From: Hymenobacter lucidus
GTDB taxonomy: Bacteria; Bacteroidota; Bacteroidia; Cytophagales; Hymenobacteraceae
Assembly: GCF_020447265.1 (NCBI RefSeq)
Contig: NZ_JAJADR010000004.1
Span: 62,001 to 126,000 of the forward strand
Length of the DNA: 64,000 bases
Direction of reading: 5' to 3'
Part shown: positions 33,660-41,921 of the stretch, in pieces
Position numbering within the stretch: position 1 is the first letter of the stretch
Layout: every line of letters starts with the position of its first letter
Made by a program: the position numbers and the translations under genes
The notes under the pieces: generated by a model
The model's database searches: none
What the model was told of the DNA's origin: nothing
What the model saw: the letters and a program-made list of their open reading frames with translations, nothing else

Positions 33660-35045
33660 ATGCCCACACAGTCCTCCTCGCTGCCTGCTTCCGATTCTTC
33701 CGCTCCGCTTACCGTTATGGGGGCCGGCCTGGTTGGCTCCCTCTTATCGTTGTTTCTGGCTCGCCGGGGCCACTCGGTGGAGGTGTTTGAGCGCCGGGCT
33801 GATATGCGGCAGGGCGGGGCCGTTGAAGGCCGCTCCATCAATCTGGCCCTATCTGACCGGGGCTGGCGCGCCCTGGAAGCAGTGGGTATCGGCGACGAAA
33901 TTCGCCAGGTCGCCATTCCGATGTACCGGCGCGTGATGCACGACGCGCAGGGCAACCTTAGTCACCAGCCCTACGGTCAGGATAATCAGGCCATTTACTC
34001 CGTGTCGCGGGCTGGGCTGAACCGCACGCTGCTCACCTTGGCTGAGGCGGACCCACGGGTTACGCTTCATTTCAACCAGCAGCTGGCCGGCCTCGATATG
34101 CGGGCCCGGCAGCTGGAACTGCGCGACACTACTACGGGGCAGGAGCGGCAGCAGCCTTTCCGGCGGCTGTTCGGTACCGACGGCGCATTTTCGGCCGTGC
34201 GTAGCGCCCTGCAGAAAACGGAGCGGTACAATTATTCGCAGAGCTACCTCGAATATGGCTATAAGGAGCTGAACATTGAGCCTGGCCCCAACGGCGAGTG
34301 GCTGCTAGAGAAGAATGCCCTGCACATCTGGCCCCGCGGTCAGTACATGATGATTGCACTGCCCAACCTGGACGGCTCGTTCAACTGCACGCTGTTTTTT
34401 CCCTACGAAGGCAAGCATTCCTTTGCCGCCCTCCAGACTCCGGCGCAGGTACAGGCATTTTTCGAAGAGGTATTTCCGGATATTGTGCCGCTGATGCCCG
34501 AGCTGACCGACGAGTATTTCCGCAACCCGACGGGCTCTCTGGTCACCATCCGCTGCTTTCCCTGGGCCTTCGACGACGATGTGCTGCTGCTCGGCGACGC
34601 TTCCCATGCCATCGTGCCTTTCTACGGACAGGGCATGAATGCAGGCTTTGAAGACTGCACAGTGCTCGACCAGCTCATGGAGCGGCTCGGCGACGACTGG
34701 CACGCCATTTTCACCGAATTTCAGCAGCAGCGCAAGCCCAACGCCGACGCCATTGCCGATCTGGCCGTGTACAACTTCGAGGAGATGCGCGACCGGGTCG
34801 GCGACCCGCGCTTTCTGCTCCAGAAAAAGATTGAAAGCCGGATTGCGGCGCAGTTTCCCGGCAAATGGATGCCGCTCTACTCGCAGGTCACTTTCTCGCA
34901 CACGCCCTACGCCGAGGCCTGGGCCAGCGGGCAGTTGCAGGAGCGCATCATGCGCCGATTAATGTCCCATATCCAAACCGAAGCCGACTACGACCAGCCC
35001 GAGGTGCAGGCGCTGGTGCAGCAGGAAATGGCGCAGCGCGGCTAG
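33660..35045 (+). CDS. kmo: Kynurenine 3-monooxygenase
   Basis: 461 residues from ATG 33660. It is an FAD- and NADPH-dependent hydroxylase converting kynurenine to 3-hydroxykynurenine. The dinucleotide-binding motif VMGAGLVGSLLSLFLARRG is at residues of about 19-37, RSINLALSDRGW and the aromatic-hydroxylase stretch follow, and the second FAD motif is LLLGDASHAIVPFYGQGMN near residue 308. FEDC directly follows, as in known KMOs. The C-terminal membrane-anchor region of animal enzymes is replaced by a soluble tail, normal for bacterial forms. It is separated from kynU by the AlkB and receptor genes. Confidence 0.95.
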   Translation: MPTQSSSLPASDSSAPLTVMGAGLVGSLLSLFLARRGHSVEVFERRADMRQGGAVEGRSINLALSDRGWRALEAVGIGDEIRQVAIPMYRRVMHDAQGNLSHQPYGQDNQAIYSVSRAGLNRTLLTLAEADPRVTLHFNQQLAGLDMRARQLELRDTTTGQERQQPFRRLFGTDGAFSAVRSALQKTERYNYSQSYLEYGYKELNIEPGPNGEWLLEKNALHIWPRGQYMMIALPNLDGSFNCTLFFPYEGKHSFAALQTPAQVQAFFEEVFPDIVPLMPELTDEYFRNPTGSLVTIRCFPWAFDDDVLLLGDASHAIVPFYGQGMNAGFEDCTVLDQLMERLGDDWHAIFTEFQQQRKPNADAIADLAVYNFEEMRDRVGDPRFLLQKKIESRIAAQFPGKWMPLYSQVTFSHTPYAEAWASGQLQERIMRRLMSHIQTEADYDQPEVQALVQQEMAQRG

Positions 35046-35081
35046 GCTGTGGCTTGCTTACTAGGGCCGGCGTAAATTGCG

Positions 35082-35711
35082 TCAGGAGTTCAGCCATAGC
35101 CCGATGCTGAAGCCAAAAACCAGCCCGACGCCCAGGCAAAGGCCGGCCCAGGCCTCACCGGGCGTGTGCGCGTCCAGCGCCAGGCGGGCACTGAGTACGC
35201 TGCCAGCCAGCAGCACCATGCTTACCAGGCCCCATATGGTAGCAGCAGTAGGGCCCGTGAGGTGAAACAGCAGCAACAGGCCCAGCGCCCCACCCACGCC
35301 TACCCCATGCGCGCTTATTTTCCAGCGTAGGGAGAGCAGAAAGGTGATAAATACGGCCAGCGTCATGCCAGTCATGATCTGGCTGAGCAGCGCGTCAAAA
35401 ATAGTGGGCTGGTAGAGCACCACAGCTGCCACCCCAAAGCTGAAAGCCGCCAACAGCAGGGGTAAGGGCCGTTGGGCCCGCTCGCGCAGCAGCAAGGAAT
35501 TGACGTGACCAAACCAGTACAAAGCCCCGGTTCCCAACGAAGGAAGCAGGAACGTAAACGCAAAAACAATTGCCAGCACTATCCAGCGGTCAGGCAGTGC
35601 GGGCAGCCATATTGTACCCGGTAACTGATAACATATCATATAAAATAGATACGAAGGCACCAATAAAGGATGAAATATACCCGATAAAGTATTGGCTATC
35701 AGCTTATTCAA
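35082..35711 (-). CDS. PAP2-like membrane protein, degenerate phosphatase motifs
   Basis: 209 residues with about six membrane helices. Conserved-looking elements are RERAQRPLP, KISAHGVGVGG and ARLALDAHTPGEAWAG. They resemble the three phosphatase motifs (K-R-P, SGH, R-H) of PAP2 lipid phosphatases, with SAH in place of SGH and the last His in LDAHT. A lipid-phosphate phosphatase role is therefore possible but uncertain. It converges on kmo with no clear terminator in the 36 bases between them. Confidence 0.6.
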   Translation of the reverse strand: MNKLIANTLSGIFHPLLVPSYLFYMICYQLPGTIWLPALPDRWIVLAIVFAFTFLLPSLGTGALYWFGHVNSLLLRERAQRPLPLLLAAFSFGVAAVVLYQPTIFDALLSQIMTGMTLAVFITFLLSLRWKISAHGVGVGGALGLLLLFHLTGPTAATIWGLVSMVLLAGSVLSARLALDAHTPGEAWAGLCLGVGLVFGFSIGLWLNS

Positions 35712-35855
35712 GTATTAATGTAAAATTAATGTGAGGAGTCATAGAACGTCAAAACTACCAAAAGCATTATATTTATTCCTCGCTAAGACTTTGTTAAGTC
35801 TCGGAAAATCACTCAGTAACACACCTCCCTTTTGTTCTATTTTACTCTCTAACTG

Positions 35856-38504
35856 GTGAAATCAACTCCTACACGCACCCGTCAGTGGTGGGCACTTCTA
35901 CTGCTAGGCGTCATTGCCGCTTTCGGCGGTAGCCTGTTTTTCTGGCAGAACAACGGCCGCCCGGCTTCTCTTCAAACCCTCGAACAACGCCTGGAAGGCG
36001 AAGAAGAGGGAGAGGAGGAAGAAAATGAAGACCGACCCGACCTCGCCCTTGAGCAAGACATTGAGCGGACGCTGGACCCGGCGCTTGGCACGGTACCGCG
36101 CGAGCGGCTGCTGGTAGCCCAAGAATATGCGCAACAACTGCTGGCTGAGCGGCCCAACCGTCGCTTGCCCGTAGGCAGCCTTACCCAGACGACGTGGGTA
36201 GAGCGCGGCCCCAGCAACATTGGTGGCCGGGTTCGGGCCATGGTCGTGGACCCCACCGATGCTACCGGTAATACCGTGTGGATCGGAGCCGCTGGTGGTG
36301 GCCTCTGGAAAACCACGAATGGCACTACTGCCGCACCAACTTGGGTTAGCATTGATAACTTCTTCTCTAACCTGGCCGTGACGGCCGTTGCCTTTAACCC
36401 CAGCAACCCCAACATCATGTACTTCGGTACAGGTGAGGGGTATTACAACGCCGATGCCGTGCGCGGTCTGGGTATCTGGAAATCGGTAGACCACGGTGTA
36501 ACCTGGACGCAGCTGGCCAGCACCGCTCGCAGCACTACTTACCAGTACATCCTGAAGCTGGCCGTGCACCCCGTGACCGGGGACGTATATGCCGCTACGC
36601 GTGGTGGACTGATGCGTAGCACCAACGGCGGTAATTCCTGGGAAAAGGTTCTGGGTGCTAGTGCCGGTGCTGTTACGGACCGGGCCGGTGATATTGAAAT
36701 CGGAGCCGATAACACCCTGTATGTGAGTATGGGCATTCAGAGCGGCGACGGTATCTACCGCTCCACTACGGGCAATGCCGGTAGCTGGACCAACCTGAAC
36801 ACGCTTGCCAACTCGGGCCTGCCCACTAACGGCTACGAGCGGATTGAACTGGCTTGCGCCCCCAGCGACCCGACCCGCGTGTATGCCATGTTCCAGAGCA
36901 CTAGTGATGCCCTGCTGGACATCTACCGCTCCAGCGACGGAGGCACTACCTGGACAGCAATGACCAAGCCCCGTTGGGAAAACTCGGATGACTTTACCCG
37001 TGGCCAGGCCTGGTACGATTTGTCGATTGCCGTTTCGCCCAGCAATGCCAACCAGCTCTATATTGGTGGCGTCGACCTTTTCCGCACCTTCGATGCTAGT
37101 GCTACCCCAGTAGTCTGGAACCAGACCTCTTTCTGGAGCATCAGCAAACTGAACTCCCGCTATGTACATGCCGACCAGCACACGGTTGCTTTTGCGTCCA
37201 ATGATGGCAGCAAGGCTTATTTCGGCTGCGACGGTGGCGTTTTCCTGACCAGCAATGCTTTCGCGACAACCAGCCCGAACTTTACCAACTGCAACAACGG
37301 CCTGAACATCACCCAATTCTACGCGGTAGCCCTGCACCCCACCGACCCCAACTACTTCTTGGCCGGTGCCCAGGACAACGGTACCCAGAAGTTTACGACG
37401 GCCGGTATGAATAGCACGTCCGAAGCCTCGGGCGGCGACGGTGCTTTCTGCTTCGTTGATGAAGACCAGCCCCAGTTCCAGTTCACCTCCTACGTGTACA
37501 GCAACTACTACCGTTCGAGCAACAACGGTGGCACATTCCCGCGGGTTGTCAGCAACAACGCTGGCTCGTTTATCAACCCCACCGATTACGACAGCAAGGG
37601 CAATACCATGTATGCCGCTGCTGCCGCTGGTAGCCTCTTTATGTGGCCCAATGCCACTACGGCTAACGTTACGACAACGCTGACGCTGCCGACTACGGCC
37701 GGTACCGTAACGCACGTAACCGCATCGAAAAACCAGGATAACCGGGTGTTTGTGGGTACCAACAGCGGCCGGGTATTCCGCATCGACAACACGCTAGCGG
37801 TTGCGCCGGCTACGCCTACCATCACGGAAATCCGGGCAGGTCAAGGCTCCGTTTCGTGTGTGGCCCCCGAAGACGGCAACGACAACCATCTGCTGGTAAC
37901 GTATTCTAACTATGGCGTAACCAGCGTGTGGGAAACCCTGGATGCCGGTGCTACGTGGCGTTCTATCGAGGGTAACCTGCCCGATATGCCGGTGCGCTGG
38001 GTCGTTCTGGACCCCGACAACAACCGCCGTGCCCTGCTCGCTACCGAGCTCGGTGTGTGGAGCTCCGACAACCTGGGCGCTACCGATGTAGCCTGGGAGC
38101 CAGCCAGCCTGGGCATGGCCAACGTACGGGTAGATATGCTGCGGATGCGCAAATCGAACAAGCAAGTGGTGGCGGCTACCCACGGCCGTGGCCTCTACAC
38201 GACGGATGTGTTTGTGCCATTGGCTAACAAAGGTGCTGCTGCAGTCAACAACAAGTTTATCAGCAGCGTATATCCAAACCCTTTCGTGCAGAACCTGAAC
38301 GTGGAACTGAGCCAGCCCGCTACCAGCGGTGCTACCGTAACCCTGACCGATATGCAGGGCCGGACAGTGTTTAAAACTCAGGTGAAGAGTGCCGACCGTT
38401 TGTTGAAGCTCAATACGCCAAGCGGCCTGAGTGCCGGTGTTTACACTCTCACAGTGCGCGACGCCAAGCAAACCGCCACCCGCCAGGTGGTAGTGCAACG
38501 GTAG
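35856..38504 (+). CDS. Secreted Asp-box beta-propeller protein with T9SS sorting domain (copy 1)
   Basis: 882 residues from GTG 35856, followed by Lys-rich residues and one N-terminal hydrophobic segment (residues of about 12-30), the export signal. A Glu-rich patch then leads to the motif DPALGTVPRERLLVA shared by all three neighbours. Residues of about 85-760 hold BNR/Asp-box repeats such as WKSVDHGVTW and YRSSDGGTTW, a multi-bladed sortilin/sialidase-like propeller. A conserved WVVLDPDNNRRALLATELGV segment and GRGLYTTDVF follow. The end, SSVYPNPFVQNLNVELS up to VVVQR, is a type A T9SS sorting domain. Unlike copies 2 and 3 it lacks the linker domain before the tail. Function is unknown; surface adhesion or glycan binding is plausible. 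Confidence 0.8.
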   Translation: MKSTPTRTRQWWALLLLGVIAAFGGSLFFWQNNGRPASLQTLEQRLEGEEEGEEEENEDRPDLALEQDIERTLDPALGTVPRERLLVAQEYAQQLLAERPNRRLPVGSLTQTTWVERGPSNIGGRVRAMVVDPTDATGNTVWIGAAGGGLWKTTNGTTAAPTWVSIDNFFSNLAVTAVAFNPSNPNIMYFGTGEGYYNADAVRGLGIWKSVDHGVTWTQLASTARSTTYQYILKLAVHPVTGDVYAATRGGLMRSTNGGNSWEKVLGASAGAVTDRAGDIEIGADNTLYVSMGIQSGDGIYRSTTGNAGSWTNLNTLANSGLPTNGYERIELACAPSDPTRVYAMFQSTSDALLDIYRSSDGGTTWTAMTKPRWENSDDFTRGQAWYDLSIAVSPSNANQLYIGGVDLFRTFDASATPVVWNQTSFWSISKLNSRYVHADQHTVAFASNDGSKAYFGCDGGVFLTSNAFATTSPNFTNCNNGLNITQFYAVALHPTDPNYFLAGAQDNGTQKFTTAGMNSTSEASGGDGAFCFVDEDQPQFQFTSYVYSNYYRSSNNGGTFPRVVSNNAGSFINPTDYDSKGNTMYAAAAAGSLFMWPNATTANVTTTLTLPTTAGTVTHVTASKNQDNRVFVGTNSGRVFRIDNTLAVAPATPTITEIRAGQGSVSCVAPEDGNDNHLLVTYSNYGVTSVWETLDAGATWRSIEGNLPDMPVRWVVLDPDNNRRALLATELGVWSSDNLGATDVAWEPASLGMANVRVDMLRMRKSNKQVVAATHGRGLYTTDVFVPLANKGAAAVNNKFISSVYPNPFVQNLNVELSQPATSGATVTLTDMQGRTVFKTQVKSADRLLKLNTPSGLSAGVYTLTVRDAKQTATRQVVVQR

Positions 38505-38528
38505 TATTTGCCGAGAAATAACCTATTG

Positions 38529-38559
38529 AAAAGGGAGCCCCGCAAGGAGCTCCCTTTTT
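38529..38559 (+). terminator. Rho-independent terminator after copy 1
   Basis: AAAAGGGAGC pairs with GCTCCCTTTT across a 10-base loop and runs into T5, 25 bases after the stop of copy 1. It separates copy 1 from copy 2. Confidence 0.8.
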
Positions 38560-38671
38560 ATTTGCTGCTCCATTGAGGAGTTGATTCGAGGTGCCCAAAA
38601 AAGAGCGGTATAATCGGCTGTTGCTAAAGAAAATGCTTGCTGATGCGTTAGGGATATCAGAAATTGGATTA

Positions 38672-38679
38672 TATATTTG
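38672..38679 (+). promoter_or_regulatory. Bacteroidota -7 promoter box (TATATTTG) before copy 2
   Basis: TATATTTG matches TAnnTTTG and ends 36 bases before the TTG start of copy 2. The spacing matches that before copy 3. Confidence 0.5.
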
Positions 38680-38714
38680 CCAAGTACAATATTCAATCGG
38701 TTTAATCCCAACGC

Positions 38715-41681
38715 TTGAAAACAATTTTACGCTCCCTAAGCGGCATACAGTGGGTATGCGCTGGTTTATTGACTTTAGGAGTTGCTACAGGCAGCTACGA
38801 GTGGCAGCAACAATCGTCCTCGAAACGACCGGTACCGCACGGGCTACGCCCCGAGTCGGAAGAAGAAGAGGATGACGAGGAAAAGCGCCCTGACCGCCCT
38901 GACCTGGCCCAGGCTCAGGAAGCGGCTCTGACCCGCGACCCAGCTACCGGCACAATACCGCGCGAGCGGCTGCTGATAGCCCAGCAACAGATTGAGCAGA
39001 TGCTGGAAGCCCGCGCCAGCCAGCGGGCTATTGGCAGCAGCCTGAGCACTGCCAACTGGACGGAGAAAGGCCCCAGCAACATTGGCGGCCGGGTACGGGC
39101 TATCATGGTCGACCCCAGCGACGCTACCGGCAACAAGGTGTGGGCCGGCTCGGTAGGCGGCGGCCTCTGGAAATCCAATAACGCGGCGGCTACCACACCC
39201 ACTTGGACGAAAGTAAACGACACGTTTACCAACCTAGCCGTCACGACGATTGCCTATGACCCCACCAACCCCGATATCATGTATTTCGGCACCGGGGAAG
39301 GCTTTGGTAATGCCGACAATATCCGGGGTCTGGGCATCTGGAAATCGACGGACCACGGCGCAACTTGGAACCAGCTCAGCAGCACCAACAACGTCAACCA
39401 GTATTACTACATCAACCGGCTGGCGGTGGATAAGAATGGCTGGGTGTATGCGGCCACCAACACCGGCGGCCTGCGGCGTAGCAAAGACCAGGGTGCTACC
39501 TGGACTCAGGTGCTTACGAACAGCAGCATTTCGGACGTCGACGTGAATCCTACGAACGGTACCGTATATGCTACCTCTGGCAACTTCACCACGGGCGGTG
39601 GCATTTTTCGCTCGGCTTCCGGTGACTTGAATTCCTTCATTAACCTGCGCAGCATGGCCGGCTCGGGCCTGCCTACCACCAACGTGTATTACCGGGTTGA
39701 ACTAGCCATAGCACCCAGCGACCCTACCCGGCTATACGCGCTGTACTGCGGCACCGACTACACGCTCTACGGCATTTACCGCACTTCTGACGGGGGCAAC
39801 ACCTGGCAGTCGTTGCCTGAGCCCGACGATGCGGATACCGGCATTGCCGCCTCCGATTTCACCCGGGGGCAGGGCTGGTACGACTTGTCCATCGGCGTTT
39901 CGCCTACTGACCCCAACACCGTATTTATCGGCGGTATCGACATCTTCAAAACCTCCAACGGCGGGGCTGCCACTGCCAGCAGTGTAGTATGGCAGCAAAC
40001 AACGCACTGGTACGGAGGCTTCGGCTTTCAGAACGTGCACGCCGACCAGCACGCCGTGGCCTTTGCCCCGGGCTCGGGCTCGATAGTCTACTTTGGCAAT
40101 GACGGGGGGGTAGCCCGCAGCCTGAACGCTACGGCTACAATTCCGACCATCACCCACATCAATACCAACTTCAACGTCACGCAGTTTTACGCGGTAGCGG
40201 TGCACCCCACCGATTACAGTTACTTCCTAGCCGGGGCGCAGGACAATGGCACCCAGCAGTTTCGCAGCTCTACCGGCACCCAGACCCGCGACGTAAACGG
40301 CGGCGACGGTGCCTTCTGCGCCATCGACGAAGAAACGCCCGATATTCAGTTTGCTACTTACGTGTACAGCAACGTGTATCGCTCCAGAACCAAGGGTGAT
40401 GACTTCTTTCCGGACATCATCGAAGAAAACGACAACGCCGGCTCATTCATTAACCCGCTGGAGTACGACAGCCGCAAAAACCGGCTCTATTACAACTACG
40501 GCACTGCGGCCAGCCCTTCGCAGCTGCGCCGGGTCAGCAATGCTACTGGCACGCCCCGCACGCTGGCTACCATCGTGCTGCCCAGCGGCTCGGGCACCGT
40601 CACCCACATTGCCATATCCCCCAACGTTACCAACCGCGTGTATGTGGGCACCAGTATAGGCCGCGTCATCCGGATCGACAGCGCGGCCACTACGCCTACC
40701 TTTACCACGCTGTATACCAGCGGCACCAGTGTTTCTGTTTCCGGCATTGCCATAGAGCGGAGCATTGCCAGCCCCGAGCCCGACCAGCATATGCTGACCA
40801 CTTTCTCCAACTACGGAACTACCAGCGTACTGCAAACTACCAACGGTGGAACCAACTGGGCTTCAGCCGAAGGCAACCTGCCCGATATGCCAGTGCGTTG
40901 GGTGCTTTTCGACCCCACGGGCGGCAAGCGCGCTATGATTGCCACCGAGCTGGGAGTGTGGACTACCGACGACCTGACAGCCACGTCGGTGGTCTGGCAG
41001 CCGGCCAACACCAACTTTGCCAATGTACGCGTGGATATGCTGCGGCTGCGCAAAACCGACAAAACAGTAGTAGCTGCCACGCACGGTCGGGGCCTGTTTA
41101 CCTCCAACGTCTTTATCGTCAATCCGCTGCCGGTACAGTTGGCCAGTTTCACGGGCCAGGCTACCGACCAGGGTGTGGCCTTGCGCTGGAAAACGGCTTC
41201 GGAGCTAAATGCCAGCCGCTTCGAAATAGAGCGGGCCGCCAAGGGGGCTCCTTTCCAGGTGCTGGGCAGCAAGGCTGCCGCGGGCAACAGCACTACCGCC
41301 CGTAGCTATGCTTACCTCGACGAAAACGCCGCCGCCGGTACCTACGCCTACCGCCTGCACCAGATTGACGTCGACGGTTCAGCGGCTTACTCACCCGTGG
41401 TAACCGTGACGGTGAAACCCAGTGCGGCCCCTCTGCTCAGCAGCGTATATCCGAATCCTTTTGTGCAAGACCTAACCGTGATGCTGGGGCAGGTGGCCGC
41501 TTACGATGCTACCGTAATCTTGACCGACATGCAGGGGCGCGTGGTGCATCGGGCTAAAGCCACTCCGAATAGCCGCCTGATACAGCTGCATACGCCCGCC
41601 CGCCTCAGTGCTGGGGCTTATCTACTAACGGTGCAGAGCGGCGAACAAAAAGCAACGCGTCAGGTGATAATCAAGCCCTGA
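38715..41681 (+). CDS. Secreted Asp-box beta-propeller protein with T9SS sorting domain (copy 2)
   Basis: 988 residues from TTG 38715; the Lys residue and membrane segment that follow match the other copies, and no ATG lies nearby in frame before the signal. After an acidic patch comes DPATGTIPRERLLIA, then propeller blades with WKSTDHGATW, RRSKDQGATW and YRTSDGGNTW, and the shared YFLAGAQDNGTQ. Near residue 800 a linker domain begins at PLPVQLASFTGQA, with LRWKTASELNASRFEIERA, a fibronectin-like module typical before T9SS tails. It ends in SSVYPNPFVQDL and a type A sorting domain. It is a tandem paralogue of the genes on both sides. No catalytic residues can be named. Confidence 0.8.
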   Translation: MKTILRSLSGIQWVCAGLLTLGVATGSYEWQQQSSSKRPVPHGLRPESEEEEDDEEKRPDRPDLAQAQEAALTRDPATGTIPRERLLIAQQQIEQMLEARASQRAIGSSLSTANWTEKGPSNIGGRVRAIMVDPSDATGNKVWAGSVGGGLWKSNNAAATTPTWTKVNDTFTNLAVTTIAYDPTNPDIMYFGTGEGFGNADNIRGLGIWKSTDHGATWNQLSSTNNVNQYYYINRLAVDKNGWVYAATNTGGLRRSKDQGATWTQVLTNSSISDVDVNPTNGTVYATSGNFTTGGGIFRSASGDLNSFINLRSMAGSGLPTTNVYYRVELAIAPSDPTRLYALYCGTDYTLYGIYRTSDGGNTWQSLPEPDDADTGIAASDFTRGQGWYDLSIGVSPTDPNTVFIGGIDIFKTSNGGAATASSVVWQQTTHWYGGFGFQNVHADQHAVAFAPGSGSIVYFGNDGGVARSLNATATIPTITHINTNFNVTQFYAVAVHPTDYSYFLAGAQDNGTQQFRSSTGTQTRDVNGGDGAFCAIDEETPDIQFATYVYSNVYRSRTKGDDFFPDIIEENDNAGSFINPLEYDSRKNRLYYNYGTAASPSQLRRVSNATGTPRTLATIVLPSGSGTVTHIAISPNVTNRVYVGTSIGRVIRIDSAATTPTFTTLYTSGTSVSVSGIAIERSIASPEPDQHMLTTFSNYGTTSVLQTTNGGTNWASAEGNLPDMPVRWVLFDPTGGKRAMIATELGVWTTDDLTATSVVWQPANTNFANVRVDMLRLRKTDKTVVAATHGRGLFTSNVFIVNPLPVQLASFTGQATDQGVALRWKTASELNASRFEIERAAKGAPFQVLGSKAAAGNSTTARSYAYLDENAAAGTYAYRLHQIDVDGSAAYSPVVTVTVKPSAAPLLSSVYPNPFVQDLTVMLGQVAAYDATVILTDMQGRVVHRAKATPNSRLIQLHTPARLSAGAYLLTVQSGEQKATRQVIIKP

Positions 41682-41705
41682 TAACTACCGTATAGCACTT
41701 TGCAT

Positions 41706-41740
41706 AGAGCGGCATCCACAAAAGGATGCCGCTCTTTTTT
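41706..41740 (+). terminator. Rho-independent terminator after copy 2
   Basis: A perfect 12-bp stem (AGAGCGGCATCC and its complement) with loop ACAAAA and T6, 24 bases after copy 2. Confidence 0.88.
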
Positions 41741-41875
41741 ATAATGATTGGTAGTATTTGCTTTGGTATATGGCTAGAAGGATATTAGAAAATGTGAAAT
41801 AATCAACTCGATTTAATACCGGATATTTAATAGAATATATAAATAAGTTGAATTTTATCAATAAAGTTGTTGCCG

Positions 41876-41883
41876 TAGATTTG
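41876..41883 (+). promoter_or_regulatory. Bacteroidota -7 promoter box (TAGATTTG) before copy 3
   Basis: TAGATTTG matches TAnnTTTG and ends 39 bases before the TTG start of copy 3, in an AT-rich stretch of about 150 bases. Confidence 0.5.
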
Positions 41884-41921
41884 TTGTTGGCCGTTTCTGC
41901 TCACACTTATTTGCACTCCTT

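Noticed and set aside
35904..37715. 603-residue open frame antisense to propeller copy 1
   Set aside because: It mirrors the codon bias of the real gene, has no signal, domain or start context, and the plus-strand protein is clearly real.
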